Positions 16,166-24,261 of a DNA stretch of 40,822 nucleotides are shown one piece after another. The position numbers and the translations under genes are program-made. The notes below the pieces were generated by a model. The model worked only from the letters and a program-made list of their open reading frames with translations, was not told the origin of the DNA and did no database searches. The stretch spans positions 1 through 40,822 of the forward strand of contig NZ_LDSL01000134.1 of assembly GCF_001476815.1 (NCBI RefSeq), in the 5' to 3' direction. The stretch comes from Pseudacidovorax intermedius (GTDB lineage Bacteria > Pseudomonadota > Gammaproteobacteria > Burkholderiales > Burkholderiaceae_C). Within the stretch, counting starts at the first letter, position 1. The number at the start of each line of letters is the position of its first letter.

Positions 16166-16225
16166 CATGCCCGTTCGCCGGCATGCGGCGACACGGACCG
16201 GCTTCTGTCGATGGCCCCGTTCTGG

Positions 16226-17476
16226 TCAGTCGGCGTGCTCGTACACGTACAGGCCCACGTCGATGCGGCCCTGGCGGAAGCCCGCTTCGCAGTAGGCCAG
16301 GTAGTACTCCCACAACCGGTGGAAGCTCTCGTCGAAGCCCAGGGGGGCGATGGCGGGCCACTGGGCCATGAAGCGCCGGCGCCATTCGGCCAGCGTGAGC
16401 GCATAGCTCTGGCCGAAGCGCTGGACCTCGGCCAGGCGCAGGCCGACGCGCTCGCCGTGCTCGCGCATCAGCGTGGGCGTGGGCAGCATGCCGCCGGGGA
16501 AGATGAAGCGCTGGATGAAGTCCGCGCCGGCGCGGTAGCGGGGGAAGGCGTCTTCGTCGATGGTGATGGCCTGCACGACGATCCGGCCGCCGGCGGCCAG
16601 CCGGTCCTTCAGCACCTGGAAGTAGGTCGGCCACCAGGCCTCGCCCACGGCCTCGATCATCTCGATGGACACGATGCGGTCGAAGTGGCCCGGCACGTCG
16701 CGGTAGTCCTGCAGGCGCAGGTCGATGCGCGGCTGCATGCCGGCGGCCTCGGCGCGCCCCTGGGCGCAGCGCAGCTGCTCGGTGGACAGGGTGAGGCCGG
16801 TGACCTGCGCGCCCGCTTCGGCCATGCGCAGCGCCAGGCCGCCCCAGCCGCAGCCGATCTCCAACACGGACTGCGCGGGGTCGATCCTCAGCAGCTCGAC
16901 GATGCGCGCGAGCTTGCGGTCCTGCGCGGCTTCCAGCGTGTCGTCGCTGCGGGCATAGATGGCGCTGGAATACTGCAGGCCCGGGTCGAGCCAGCGTTCG
17001 TAGAAGGCATTGCCCAGGTCGTAGTGGAAGGCGATGTTGTCGCGGCTGCCGGCGCGCGTGTTGTCGCGCCGGCGGTGCGCGAGGCGGGCCAGCCACCGCG
17101 CGAGCCCGGTGCCTTCGACGCTGCCCTGCCAGGCGGCTTCGTTCAGGGCGCCGAGTTCCAGCAGGGCCGGCAGGTCGGGGGTGGACCAGTCGCCGTCGCG
17201 GTAGGACGTGGCCAGGCCGAGATCGCCCTGTGCCAGCAGGCGCAGCAGCGGCCGCCAGCGGTGCAGGCGCAGCAGGGCCTGCGGGCCGGGCTGGCCGCCG
17301 CGGGCCTCCAGGCGGGCACCGTGCGGCAGCTCGACCACCAGATGGCCGGCCCGCAGCCGGGCCAGCAGCGGTTGCAGCAGCCGGCGGGCCAGAAGGCTGG
17401 CAACCGGCCCCTTGCCACGCGGGCGCGGGCTTGGCGTCAGGTCGCAGTCGCAGGCGGGATCGAGCGGTCGGGTCAT
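16226..17476 (-). CDS. cfa: Cyclopropane-fatty-acyl-phospholipid synthase
   Basis: 416 residues. An SAM-dependent enzyme that methylenates unsaturated acyl chains of membrane phospholipids. An N-terminal variable domain (1-140) is followed by the CFA catalytic domain: NIAFHYDLGNAFYERWLD (about 147-164), the SAM motif VLEIGCGWGGLALRM (204-218), SIEMIEAVGEAWWPTYF with the conserved glutamate, and FIQRFIFPGGMLPT. Its ATG overlaps the stop of the DUF1365 gene (ATGA), which itself overlaps the FAD protein gene, forming a tight three-gene operon. The order FAD protein, DUF1365, CFA synthase is a recurrent conserved trio. A sigma-E-like promoter precedes the operon at 19742-19769. Confidence 0.92.
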   Translation of the reverse strand: MTRPLDPACDCDLTPSPRPRGKGPVASLLARRLLQPLLARLRAGHLVVELPHGARLEARGGQPGPQALLRLHRWRPLLRLLAQGDLGLATSYRDGDWSTPDLPALLELGALNEAAWQGSVEGTGLARWLARLAHRRRDNTRAGSRDNIAFHYDLGNAFYERWLDPGLQYSSAIYARSDDTLEAAQDRKLARIVELLRIDPAQSVLEIGCGWGGLALRMAEAGAQVTGLTLSTEQLRCAQGRAEAAGMQPRIDLRLQDYRDVPGHFDRIVSIEMIEAVGEAWWPTYFQVLKDRLAAGGRIVVQAITIDEDAFPRYRAGADFIQRFIFPGGMLPTPTLMREHGERVGLRLAEVQRFGQSYALTLAEWRRRFMAQWPAIAPLGFDESFHRLWEYYLAYCEAGFRQGRIDVGLYVYEHAD

Positions 17477-18318
17477 GGCGTCGTGGGCGGCAGGGTGGCG
17501 GAAGGGCCGGCGGATGCAGGGGCTGGGCCGGCATTGTGAATGCTGACGGCATGGCCGGGCGGCGCGGGCCGCGGCACCAGGCCGACACCCTTGAGCCACA
17601 GGCGCAGCGCCTCCCAGTGGATGGCGCCGATCACCTTGAGCGTGAGCAGCGGATGGCTGACGAAGGCGGCCAGCAGCGCCCGGTCGTCCAGCGGCCGCGC
17701 CGTGGCGTCCAGGCGCGCCACCAGCAGCGGGCCCTGGGCATCCACCGCATCCACGCCCACCGACAGCGGACTGTGGGCCGGCGCATCGGCGGCCGGCGGC
17801 CGGATGCGGAAGCGGTAATGCATGTCCAGCCCCATGAAGGGCGACACGTACAGCGCCTTGTCGCAGCGCTGCTCGACGCGCTCGCCCGTCCCCGGTTCCA
17901 CCGGCAGCAGGTAGCTGTGCCGCTGGCCGAAGGTGTTGTTGACCTCGTAGAGGATGGCCCGCAGCCCGCCGCCCGGCGCATCGCAGAAGTACACGCTCAG
18001 CGGGTTGAAGGCGTAGCCCAGAATGCGCGGCATGGTGAGCAGCCGGATGCGCCCGCCAACGGGCAGGCCGGCCGCAATCAGCTGGGCTTCCACGTGGGCA
18101 CGCGGGCCTTCGGCGTCGCCCGCGCCGTAGTCGCACCAGCGCAGGCTGAACAGGTTGAAGCGGCCGAGGGAGAAAAGCCGGCTGCGCTGCGACAGCGCTT
18201 CCACCCGGTCGATGTCCAGCAGCAGCGAATAGACCCGGTAGGCCAGGCGGTGGCGCCGCGGACGCATCCGCTGGTGCATCACGCGGCCGCTGTAGAGCGC
18301 CTGTCCGTCGCCGCTCAT
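17473..18318 (-). CDS. DUF1365 protein of the CFA operon
   Basis: 281 residues, a DUF1365 (COG3496-type) protein. The start ALYSGRVMHQRMRPRRHRLAYRV and the middle RILGYAFNPLSVYFC with YEVNNTFGQRHSYLLPV are typical. The function is unknown; it is nearly always next to an FAD-dependent amine-oxidase-like protein and a CFA synthase, so a role in acyl-chain modification or transfer is inferred. It overlaps both neighbours by four bases. The C-terminal 35 residues are Pro/Ala-rich and probably disordered. Confidence 0.88.
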   Translation of the reverse strand: MSGDGQALYSGRVMHQRMRPRRHRLAYRVYSLLLDIDRVEALSQRSRLFSLGRFNLFSLRWCDYGAGDAEGPRAHVEAQLIAAGLPVGGRIRLLTMPRILGYAFNPLSVYFCDAPGGGLRAILYEVNNTFGQRHSYLLPVEPGTGERVEQRCDKALYVSPFMGLDMHYRFRIRPPAADAPAHSPLSVGVDAVDAQGPLLVARLDATARPLDDRALLAAFVSHPLLTLKVIGAIHWEALRLWLKGVGLVPRPAPPGHAVSIHNAGPAPASAGPSATLPPTTP

Positions 18319-19718
18319 GGGACCGTCGTGCCGAGGGTGCCGGCCGCTGCAGCAGGGCTGGCGCCGAGGTGGATGCGGCCCGACTCGTTGGCCACCTGCC
18401 AGGGGCGCCGCACGCCGCCCAGGGCCTCGGCCACGGCCAGACCGGACTGCAGCCCGTCCTCGTGGAAGCCCGAGCCGAAGTAGGCGCCGCAGAACCACAC
18501 GCGCCGCTGGCCCTGCAGCGACCACAGCGAACGCTGGGCCTCGATGGCCCGGGCATCGAACAGCGGGTGTTCGTAGACCTGGCTGCGGATCAGGTGGTCG
18601 CCGTGCGGCTCCACCGTGGGGTTGAGCGTGACGAACAGCGGCGTCTTCTCGTCGATGCCCTGCAGCCGGTTCATCCAGTAGGTGACGCAGGGCGCGGCAT
18701 CGGGGTTGCGGCTGTCGGCCAGGTAGTTCCAGCTGGCCCACACGCCGCGGCGCCTGGGCATCAGCGCGGGGTCACTGTGCAGCACGGTGTGGTTGCGCGA
18801 ATACTGGAAGGCGCCGAGCAGGCGGCGCTCGTCGGCGCTCGCGTCGCCGAGCAGGCCCAGCGCCTGGTCGGCATGGGCGCCCACCACGACGGCGTCGAAG
18901 CGCTCGGGCCACCAGCCGCCAGCGGTGCGCAGCCAGGCGCCCTCGTCGTCGCGGCGGACGGCGATTACCGGCTGGTCCAGGTGCAGGCGGTCCGCGAAGC
19001 CGGCCACCAGCCGCTGCACATAGCTGCGGCTGCCGCCCTGCACGGTGCGCCACACGGGGCGCCCATCGACCTGCAGCAGGTGATGGTTCTGGCAGAAGCG
19101 GATGAAGGCCTCGGTGGGATAGCGGCCGATCTGCCCGGCCGGCGTGGACCAGATGGCGGCGGCCATCGGATAGAGGTGGTCTTCGCGGAAGGCGGCGCCG
19201 TAGCCGTGCGCGTCCAGAAACTCCTCCAGGGGCTGCAGGCCGGCGGCGGCGGCCTGGCCAGGGGCCTCGCGGTAGAAGCGCATTAGGTCGCGCAGCATGG
19301 CCCAGAAGCGGGGCCGAACCAGATTGCGCGGCTGGGCGAACAGGCCGCGCAGATCGGTGCCGGCATATTCGAGCGCGCCGCCGTCGCGGCTGACCGCAAA
19401 GGACATGTCGGAGGCCACGGTGGGCACGCCCAGGTGTGCGAACAGGGCCGTGAGGTTGGGGTAGGACGGTTCGTTGTAGACGATGAAGCCCGTGTCCACC
19501 GGCACGCGCTGGCCACCCGGCACGGGCGCGTCCACCGTGTGGCTGTGGCCGCCGGGGCGCGGCTCGGTCTCGAACACCGTCACCCGGTGGCGCTGGCCAA
19601 GCAGCCAGGCGGCCGAGAGCCCGGCGATGCCGGCGCCGACCACCGCGATGTTCAGCGGCGCGCCGGCGTGGGCCGCATCGGGCGGCAGAGGGTGGGCGAC
19701 GGGGACAAGGTGGCTCAT
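18315..19718 (-). CDS. FAD-dependent amine-oxidase-like flavoprotein (COG2907 type)
   Basis: 467 residues. A hydrophilic 22-residue leader is followed by a dinucleotide-binding motif, VVGAGIAGLSAAWLL (27-41, Gly28, Gly30, Gly33), with the second ETEPRPGGHSHT stretch, as in amine oxidase/desaturase flavoproteins. The C-terminal FAD motif WFCGAYFGSGFHEDGLQSGL is present. This type is found with DUF1365 and CFA synthase; oxidation or desaturation of a modified fatty acid is plausible but unproved. GGAGT lies just before the ATG. The gene starts an operon, divergent from rpoE with a 120-base gap carrying two opposed promoters. Confidence 0.9.
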   Translation of the reverse strand: MSHLVPVAHPLPPDAAHAGAPLNIAVVGAGIAGLSAAWLLGQRHRVTVFETEPRPGGHSHTVDAPVPGGQRVPVDTGFIVYNEPSYPNLTALFAHLGVPTVASDMSFAVSRDGGALEYAGTDLRGLFAQPRNLVRPRFWAMLRDLMRFYREAPGQAAAAGLQPLEEFLDAHGYGAAFREDHLYPMAAAIWSTPAGQIGRYPTEAFIRFCQNHHLLQVDGRPVWRTVQGGSRSYVQRLVAGFADRLHLDQPVIAVRRDDEGAWLRTAGGWWPERFDAVVVGAHADQALGLLGDASADERRLLGAFQYSRNHTVLHSDPALMPRRRGVWASWNYLADSRNPDAAPCVTYWMNRLQGIDEKTPLFVTLNPTVEPHGDHLIRSQVYEHPLFDARAIEAQRSLWSLQGQRRVWFCGAYFGSGFHEDGLQSGLAVAEALGGVRRPWQVANESGRIHLGASPAAAAGTLGTTVP

Positions 19719-19741
19719 CGTGACTCCAGGTGCTCGATGCC

Positions 19742-19769
19742 TATACGCGCCGCGGAGCGGCTTGGATTC
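19742..19769 (-). promoter_or_regulatory. Predicted ECF sigma promoter of the FAD/DUF1365/CFA operon
   Basis: On the minus strand GAATCCAA (-35, around 19769-19762) is followed by N13 and GCGTATAGG, with TATA at 19745-19742. The spacing between GAATCC and TATA is 18 bases. It shares ATCCAA-N13-GCGTA(A/T)AGG with the sites before rpoE and before the second operon. The leader to the ATG at 19718 would be about 17 bases and contains the Shine-Dalgarno. Confidence 0.8.
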
Positions 19770-19801
19770 GCGCCGTCCTACATGCGATGCGGCGGGCGCC
19801 G

Positions 19802-19829
19802 TGATCCAATCCGCGGCCGGCAGCGTAAA
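19802..19829 (+). promoter_or_regulatory. Predicted autoregulatory ECF sigma promoter of rpoE-chrR
   Basis: TGATCC at 19802-19807, then 18 bases, then TAAA at 19826-19829 within GCGTAAAGG. This is the consensus form described for Rhodobacter sphaeroides RpoE-dependent promoters (TGATCC-N18-TAA). The -10 lies only 9 bases before the ATG at 19839, so the message is nearly leaderless or translation begins at a GTG further in. Confidence 0.85.
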
Positions 19830-19838
19830 GGCTCCATC

Positions 19839-20495
19839 ATGGAAGCCCGGCCCCTGCCATCGAATACACCCCGGCCACGGACGCGTCCGCTGCCCGTGTC
19901 GATCGTGAACCTCGCCGACGCCCAAGCCATACTGCCGACCTCTGCCGAACTGTGCGATCTGGTGCAGGCGGTGGCCGAACGCCAGGACAGAACGGCCTTC
20001 GCCGTGCTGTTCAAGCATTTCGCGCCACGGATCAAGACCTACCTGATGCGCGCAGGCGCCGAGGCCGAGCTGGCCGAGGACCTGGTGCAGGAAACCATGG
20101 TCATGCTCTGGCGCAAGGCGGCGCTGTTCGACCCCCGCCAGGCGGGGGTGTCGACCTGGGTGTTCACCATTGCCCGCAACCTGCGCGTCGACCGCTTCCG
20201 CCGCCAGGGCGGCGCCGTGGAAATGGTGACGACGGAGGCCGCCGGCCTGGACGCCATCGCAGAAGACGCACCCGCGCCCGACGAGCGCCTGCACAGCCTG
20301 CGCTGCGAAGGCCGGCTGCGTGAGGCGCTGCGGCGCCTGCCCGCCGACCAGTTGCGGGTGCTGCACCTGTCCTATTTCGAAGAACAGCCGCATTCACGCA
20401 TCGCCCAGGATCTGGGCATTCCCCTCGGCACCGTCAAGTCGCGCGTGCGGCTGGCGGTGGCCCATCTCCGCAAGTTGTTGGATGGCCTGGCATGA
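19839..20495 (+). CDS. rpoE: ECF sigma factor, RpoE of the ChrR-controlled type
   Basis: 218 residues from the ATG. Sigma region 2 spans about 50-120 (AEDLVQETMVMLWRKA, GVSTWVFTIARNLRVDRFRR) and region 4 about 155-215 (LPADQLRVLHLSYFEEQPHS, LGIPLGTVKSRVRLA). There is no region 3, as in ECF factors. It overlaps the chrR gene (ATGA), so sigma and anti-sigma are made together. The ATG at 19839 leaves almost no leader after the predicted promoter; in-frame GTG codons at 19896 and 19905 would give about 199 or 196 residues and a more normal size. This family responds to singlet oxygen in Rhodobacter. Confidence 0.93.
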   Translation: MEARPLPSNTPRPRTRPLPVSIVNLADAQAILPTSAELCDLVQAVAERQDRTAFAVLFKHFAPRIKTYLMRAGAEAELAEDLVQETMVMLWRKAALFDPRQAGVSTWVFTIARNLRVDRFRRQGGAVEMVTTEAAGLDAIAEDAPAPDERLHSLRCEGRLREALRRLPADQLRVLHLSYFEEQPHSRIAQDLGIPLGTVKSRVRLAVAHLRKLLDGLA

Positions 20496-21154
20496 CGGCA
20501 ATTCATCATCATCCGTGCGACGACCTCCTCGTCGCACTGGCCGCCGGCACGCTCGCGGCTGGACCGGCCGCCGTCGTGGCGAGCCACGTCGAAGGTTGCC
20601 CGGCCTGTGCGAACCGTCTTGCCGAACTGGAAGCTCTCGGCGGCGCGTTGCTTGAAGAACTGCCCGGCGCGGACCTGGCCCCGGAGGCCCTGGTGAACAC
20701 CCTTGCCGCCATCGACGCGCTGCCCGTCACCGAGGCAGAGCGCGTGATTCGCACCGCGCGCCGGCCGGACCTGCCTGCCGGTGCCCGCTGGCCCAGGGCG
20801 CTGGCGGATTGCAGCGGCACGCCCTGGCGCTGGATCGGCCCGGGCATGCGCTGGAGCCGCCTGACGCTGCCCAGCGACCCGTCCGCCAACCTGTTCCTGC
20901 TGCGCATCGGCGCGGGCAAGTTCCTGCCGCCGCACACCCACAGTGAGCTGGAGTTGACCCAGGTGCTGTGGGGCAGCTTCCACGACGGCCGCGCTCTGTT
21001 CGGCCCGGGCGACTTCGATGCGGCGGACGGCCGTGTCCACCACCAGCCGGTGGTGGAACCCGGTTGCGAATGCATCTGCCTGGCGTCGGTGGACGGCCGC
21101 GTGGTGTTCGACAGCTTCCTGGCCCGCGCACTGGGGTCGATGGTCGGCATGTGA
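20492..21154 (+). CDS. chrR: ChrR-type zinc-binding anti-sigma factor with cupin domain
   Basis: 220 residues. The N-terminal anti-sigma domain has a zinc site: a histidine near the start (His5-His7) and His32-x3-Cys36-x2-Cys39 in SHVEGCPAC. The C-terminal cupin-like domain carries His148, His150, Glu154 and His184, with the same spacing as the second zinc site in Rhodobacter sphaeroides ChrR (141, 143, 147, 177). Both metal sites are therefore intact. It should bind and silence the adjacent sigma factor until singlet oxygen or organic peroxide triggers its turnover. A strong terminator follows. Confidence 0.95.
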   Translation: MTAIHHHPCDDLLVALAAGTLAAGPAAVVASHVEGCPACANRLAELEALGGALLEELPGADLAPEALVNTLAAIDALPVTEAERVIRTARRPDLPAGARWPRALADCSGTPWRWIGPGMRWSRLTLPSDPSANLFLLRIGAGKFLPPHTHSELELTQVLWGSFHDGRALFGPGDFDAADGRVHHQPVVEPGCECICLASVDGRVVFDSFLARALGSMVGM

Positions 21155-21200
21155 GTGCGTGGCCGGCACGCACGGGCTGGAGCCCGGCTGCCACCGATGC

Positions 21201-21238
21201 AAAAAAAACCGCGCGGCCAAGACCGCGCGGTTTTTTTC
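21201..21238. terminator. Bidirectional Rho-independent terminator between chrR and the DUF2177 gene
   Basis: CCGCGCGG at 21209-21216 and again at 21223-21230 form a stem with loop CCAAGA, flanked by eight A (21201-21208) and seven T (21231-21237). The symmetrical A/T tracts allow it to end both the chrR transcript and the convergent minus-strand operon. Confidence 0.95.
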
Positions 21239-21265
21239 TGCCAGCCCCTGGCTGGGGCGCGGCGC

Positions 21266-21682
21266 TCAGCCGCGCCAGGCCAGCGTCAGCCGCGTGGCCA
21301 CCGCCGAGGAGACGCCGGTCACGAACGCGCCCCAGGCCAGGTCGGCCAGCGTCACGGCCCAGGGCCACTGCTTGAGCGTCGCCTGGTTGGTCAGGTCGTA
21401 GGTCGCGTAGCAGATCAACCCGAGCAGCGCGCCCATGGCCAGCGCCTGCAGCGGCTTGCGGGCCTCCAGCGCCGGGCCGATGGCGAAGACCACCATGCCC
21501 ACCAGATACAGCAGGTAGAACAGCACGGCCGGTGCCACCGCGAAGCCGTCCGCCATCAGGTGGCCGATGGCCGGCCGGTAGAGCCGGGAGGCCATGGTGC
21601 CGAGCCAGATGGCATCCAGGCCGAGAAAGACGACGGCGGCGATGCCGTAGGCGGTGAGATAGTGGGCGAAGGGGAGGTTCAT
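21266..21682 (-). CDS. DUF2177 membrane protein
   Basis: 138 residues with four hydrophobic segments (about 9-28, 45-70, 80-98, 112-132), an inner-membrane protein of the DUF2177 family. The pattern FLGLDAIWLGTMASRLYRPAIGHLM and ICYATYDLTNQATLKQWPW is diagnostic. It is the last gene of the second minus-strand operon, 49 bases after the DUF6134 gene. DUF2177 proteins recur in ChrR-sigma regulons, but the biochemical role is unknown. Confidence 0.9.
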   Translation of the reverse strand: MNLPFAHYLTAYGIAAVVFLGLDAIWLGTMASRLYRPAIGHLMADGFAVAPAVLFYLLYLVGMVVFAIGPALEARKPLQALAMGALLGLICYATYDLTNQATLKQWPWAVTLADLAWGAFVTGVSSAVATRLTLAWRG

Positions 21683-21731
21683 GGTCGGAGCCGTTGAGGG
21701 GGCGAAGCGGACGAAGGGAGAGGGCGAAACT

Positions 21732-22382
21732 TCAGCGCAGGCGGTAGCTCAGCAGCCGGCCGCCTTCGAGCGTGCCGTCCAGGCCGACCCAGTTGCCGCT
21801 GGCGTCGTACCACAGGTCGATGCGCTGCTTGAGGGCCACGATGCGCCAGCGCTGGGCGGTCACGGCCTGACCGCGTACGTCGAGCGTGGCCGGCGGCAGG
21901 GGCTCGACGCGCACCGGTTCCAGCTTGCCCGTCTGCGCATTGAGCAGTTCGCGCTGCTGCAGCAGCGCACGGTTCCAGTAGGCGAAGCTCATGACGCAGC
22001 CGGCCAGCAGCGCATCGCCAGGTGGCAGGCGCACGGCCAGCTTGTCGCCGTTGTCGTCGGTCTCGGCCTGCAGCGTCTGCAGGCAGTCGCCCTGCCAGCG
22101 TTCCTGGGCGCGGTGGCGGTAGCGGTAGACGGTGATGCCGAGCAGCTTAACGTCGAAGCGGGCCTCGCTGCGCAGCAGGCGGATGCCGTCGGGCTGGGTG
22201 TCGAGCGCGAAGACGTGCTCGCCGATGGGCTTGCCGTCCAGCGCGGCGTCGAAGTTCCAGATTTGCCGCGGCTCAGCGGCGGCGGCCGGCAGTGCCCAGG
22301 CTGCGAACGCCAGCACGGCGATGACGTGCCGCGTGCGCCTGCCCGAAGCCGTTCGCCCTGCCGCCAGCCACCGGTCGCTCAT
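21732..22382 (-). CDS. Secreted DUF6134-like protein
   Basis: 216 residues with an N-terminal basic region and a hydrophobic segment (about 19-36, cleavage plausible after AAAAE), so periplasmic. The mature part begins with IWNFDAALDGKPIGEHVFAL and is beta-rich, resembling the DUF6134/DUF3108 group. Its ATG overlaps the DUF1295 stop (ATGA). Family function is unknown; in this operon it may handle a lipid product in the periplasm, by context only. Confidence 0.75.
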   Translation of the reverse strand: MSDRWLAAGRTASGRRTRHVIAVLAFAAWALPAAAAEPRQIWNFDAALDGKPIGEHVFALDTQPDGIRLLRSEARFDVKLLGITVYRYRHRAQERWQGDCLQTLQAETDDNGDKLAVRLPPGDALLAGCVMSFAYWNRALLQQRELLNAQTGKLEPVRVEPLPPATLDVRGQAVTAQRWRIVALKQRIDLWYDASGNWVGLDGTLEGGRLLSYRLR

Positions 22383-23167
22383 GCGCCGGCCTTTCTTGGC
22401 GGCCAGGGCACGAAGGCGCTGGTCCGCGCCACGTAGTCGCGGTAAGCGGGCCGGCGTGCGTGCAGGTCTTTTTCCAGCAGCGTCACGCCCGACACGCGCA
22501 GCAGCATGAAGGTGATCAGCATTGGCGAGACGAAACACCAGGCGGCGCCCAGGCCCCCGGCCTCCAGCGTCATCAGGGCCAGGCCCCACCACACGCAGCT
22601 CTCGCCGAAGTAGTTGGGATGCCGGGTATAGCGCCACAGGCCGCGGTCCATCACCGCCTTGCTGCCGCGGTGCCGGGCACGGAAGCTGGCCATCTGCGCA
22701 TCGGCCACGGCCTCGAAGACGATGCCGAACAGCGCCAGCGCGGCGCCCAGCAGGTCGATGGCACCGAAAGGCCGGGCGCCGGCCAGTCCGGCCAGCAACG
22801 GTGCGGAAATGATCCAGCCCAGCAGCCACTGCAGGCCGAAGACGATGAACAGGCTCTTCCAGGCGAAGGCGGGGCCGTGGCGTTCGCGCATCTCGGCGTA
22901 GCGGCGGTCTTCGCCATGGCCCCAGTTGCGCCAGCTGATGTAGACGCACAGGCGCAGGGCCCAGGCGCAGGCCAAGACCAGCATCGCGCCGCGCCGCGTG
23001 GGGTCGGCGGCCGGCAGGGCCCAGGCATAGGCCAGCGCGGGCAGGGTGATGAGCCAGGGCCAGATGCGGTCGGCCAGGCTGGCGTCGCGCTGGCGCAGGC
23101 TGGCGAGCCAGCCGGCCAAGGCCAGCGGCAGCGACACGAGCAGGCCGAAGAGGGCGGCATGCAGCAT
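22379..23167 (-). CDS. DUF1295 membrane protein, steroid 5-alpha-reductase-like
   Basis: 262 residues with about six transmembrane segments. The C-terminal motif RGLWRYTRHPNYFGE followed by WWGLALMTL, and the ending AYRDYVARTSAFVPWPP, define the DUF1295 (COG3752) family, related to steroid 5-alpha reductases and isoprenylcysteine methyltransferase-like membrane enzymes. Reduction of a double bond in a lipid is a reasonable family-based guess. It starts 3 bases after the CFA-like gene and overlaps the next gene by four bases. Confidence 0.9.
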   Translation of the reverse strand: MLHAALFGLLVSLPLALAGWLASLRQRDASLADRIWPWLITLPALAYAWALPAADPTRRGAMLVLACAWALRLCVYISWRNWGHGEDRRYAEMRERHGPAFAWKSLFIVFGLQWLLGWIISAPLLAGLAGARPFGAIDLLGAALALFGIVFEAVADAQMASFRARHRGSKAVMDRGLWRYTRHPNYFGESCVWWGLALMTLEAGGLGAAWCFVSPMLITFMLLRVSGVTLLEKDLHARRPAYRDYVARTSAFVPWPPRKAGA

Positions 23168-23170
23168 GGC

Positions 23171-24217
23171 TCAGCGCTTTTCGAACAGGTAGTGGCCGAC
23201 CCACCAGCGCTGGCCGCCGTCCCAGCCGAACAGCTCTTCGACCGACAGAAAAAACAGGCGCCAGCGCATCCACCAGCGGTCGGCCTCGTTGGCGCCATAG
23301 GCAGCCGCGATCACGGGCAGCAGTTCGGCGCGGCGTGCGTCCATGTTGTCCAGCCAGGCGCGGGCGGTGCGCTGGTAGTGGCGGCCATCCCAGCGCCAGC
23401 GGTCGAGCAGGCGCAGGTCGTCCTGGCACTGCATCGCCAGGTCGTCGCTGGGCATCATGCCGCCGGCGAAGAAGTAGCGCGTCATCCAGTCGCTGGCGTC
23501 ACGCTCGACGAAGGGGTAGGGCGCTTCCTTGTGCACGAAGACGTGCATGAAGAAGCGGCCGCCTGGCGCCAGCCAGCCGGCGACGCGGCCGAAGGCGGCC
23601 GCCCAGTTGCGCAGGTGCTCGAACATCTCGACCGAGACGATGCGGTCGAAGCGCTCGTCGATGTCGAAGGCATTGATGTCGCAGGTGATGACGCGCAGGT
23701 TGGCCAGCTTGCGGCGCGCCGCTTCGCCTTCGATGTAGGCGCGCTGCGAGTGCGAGTTGGAGACGACGGTGATCGGGCTGTTCGGATAGTGCGCCGCCAT
23801 CCACAGCGAGAGCGAGCCCCAGCCGCAGCCCAGCTCCAGAATCTTCTGGCCGTCCACCAGGCCGGCGCGCTCGCAGGTGGTGGCCAGGGCGGCGGCCTCG
23901 GCGGCGCCCAGGTCCTCGACGCCGGGCCCCCATTCGCAGCAGCTGTACTTGCGGTGCGGGCCGAGCACGCCGCCGAAGAATTCGGCGGGCACCTCGTAGT
24001 GCTGCTCGTTGGCCTTCTCGGGCAGCGGCGCCAGCGGGGCAGCACGCATGGCGGTGAGGAAGTCGCGCGTCTGCCGGGCCACGGCCTCGGCGTCGCCGCA
24101 CTGCAGTTCGTCGATGCGCTCGCGCAGCAGGCGGCGGATGCCGAGGCGGATCACGCTGTCGGGCACGTAGCCCTGTTCGACCCAGCGGATGGCGGTGGCG
24201 GTGTTGTCTCGGGGCAT
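23171..24217 (-). CDS. Second CFA-like SAM-dependent methyltransferase
   Basis: 348 residues. The SAM motif is ILELGCGWGSLSLWM (126-140). The preceding NEQHYEVPAEFF and YSCCEWGPGVEDL, and the later SVEMFEHLRNW and MTRYFFAGGMMPSDD, place it in the CFA synthase superfamily. It differs clearly from the first CFA gene and is closer in form to the group that includes methyltransferases other than true cyclopropane synthases (for example coclaurine N-methyltransferase-like and Rhodobacter fatty-acid methylase-like proteins). It leads the second operon and has a sigma-E-like promoter at 24262-24289. A methyl-branched or furan fatty acid step is a hypothesis. Confidence 0.88.
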   Translation of the reverse strand: MPRDNTATAIRWVEQGYVPDSVIRLGIRRLLRERIDELQCGDAEAVARQTRDFLTAMRAAPLAPLPEKANEQHYEVPAEFFGGVLGPHRKYSCCEWGPGVEDLGAAEAAALATTCERAGLVDGQKILELGCGWGSLSLWMAAHYPNSPITVVSNSHSQRAYIEGEAARRKLANLRVITCDINAFDIDERFDRIVSVEMFEHLRNWAAAFGRVAGWLAPGGRFFMHVFVHKEAPYPFVERDASDWMTRYFFAGGMMPSDDLAMQCQDDLRLLDRWRWDGRHYQRTARAWLDNMDARRAELLPVIAAAYGANEADRWWMRWRLFFLSVEELFGWDGGQRWWVGHYLFEKR

Positions 24218-24261
24218 GGGGTCGGTCCTGGCGGGCGGGTGATCGGTGCGGGTCTGCCACC

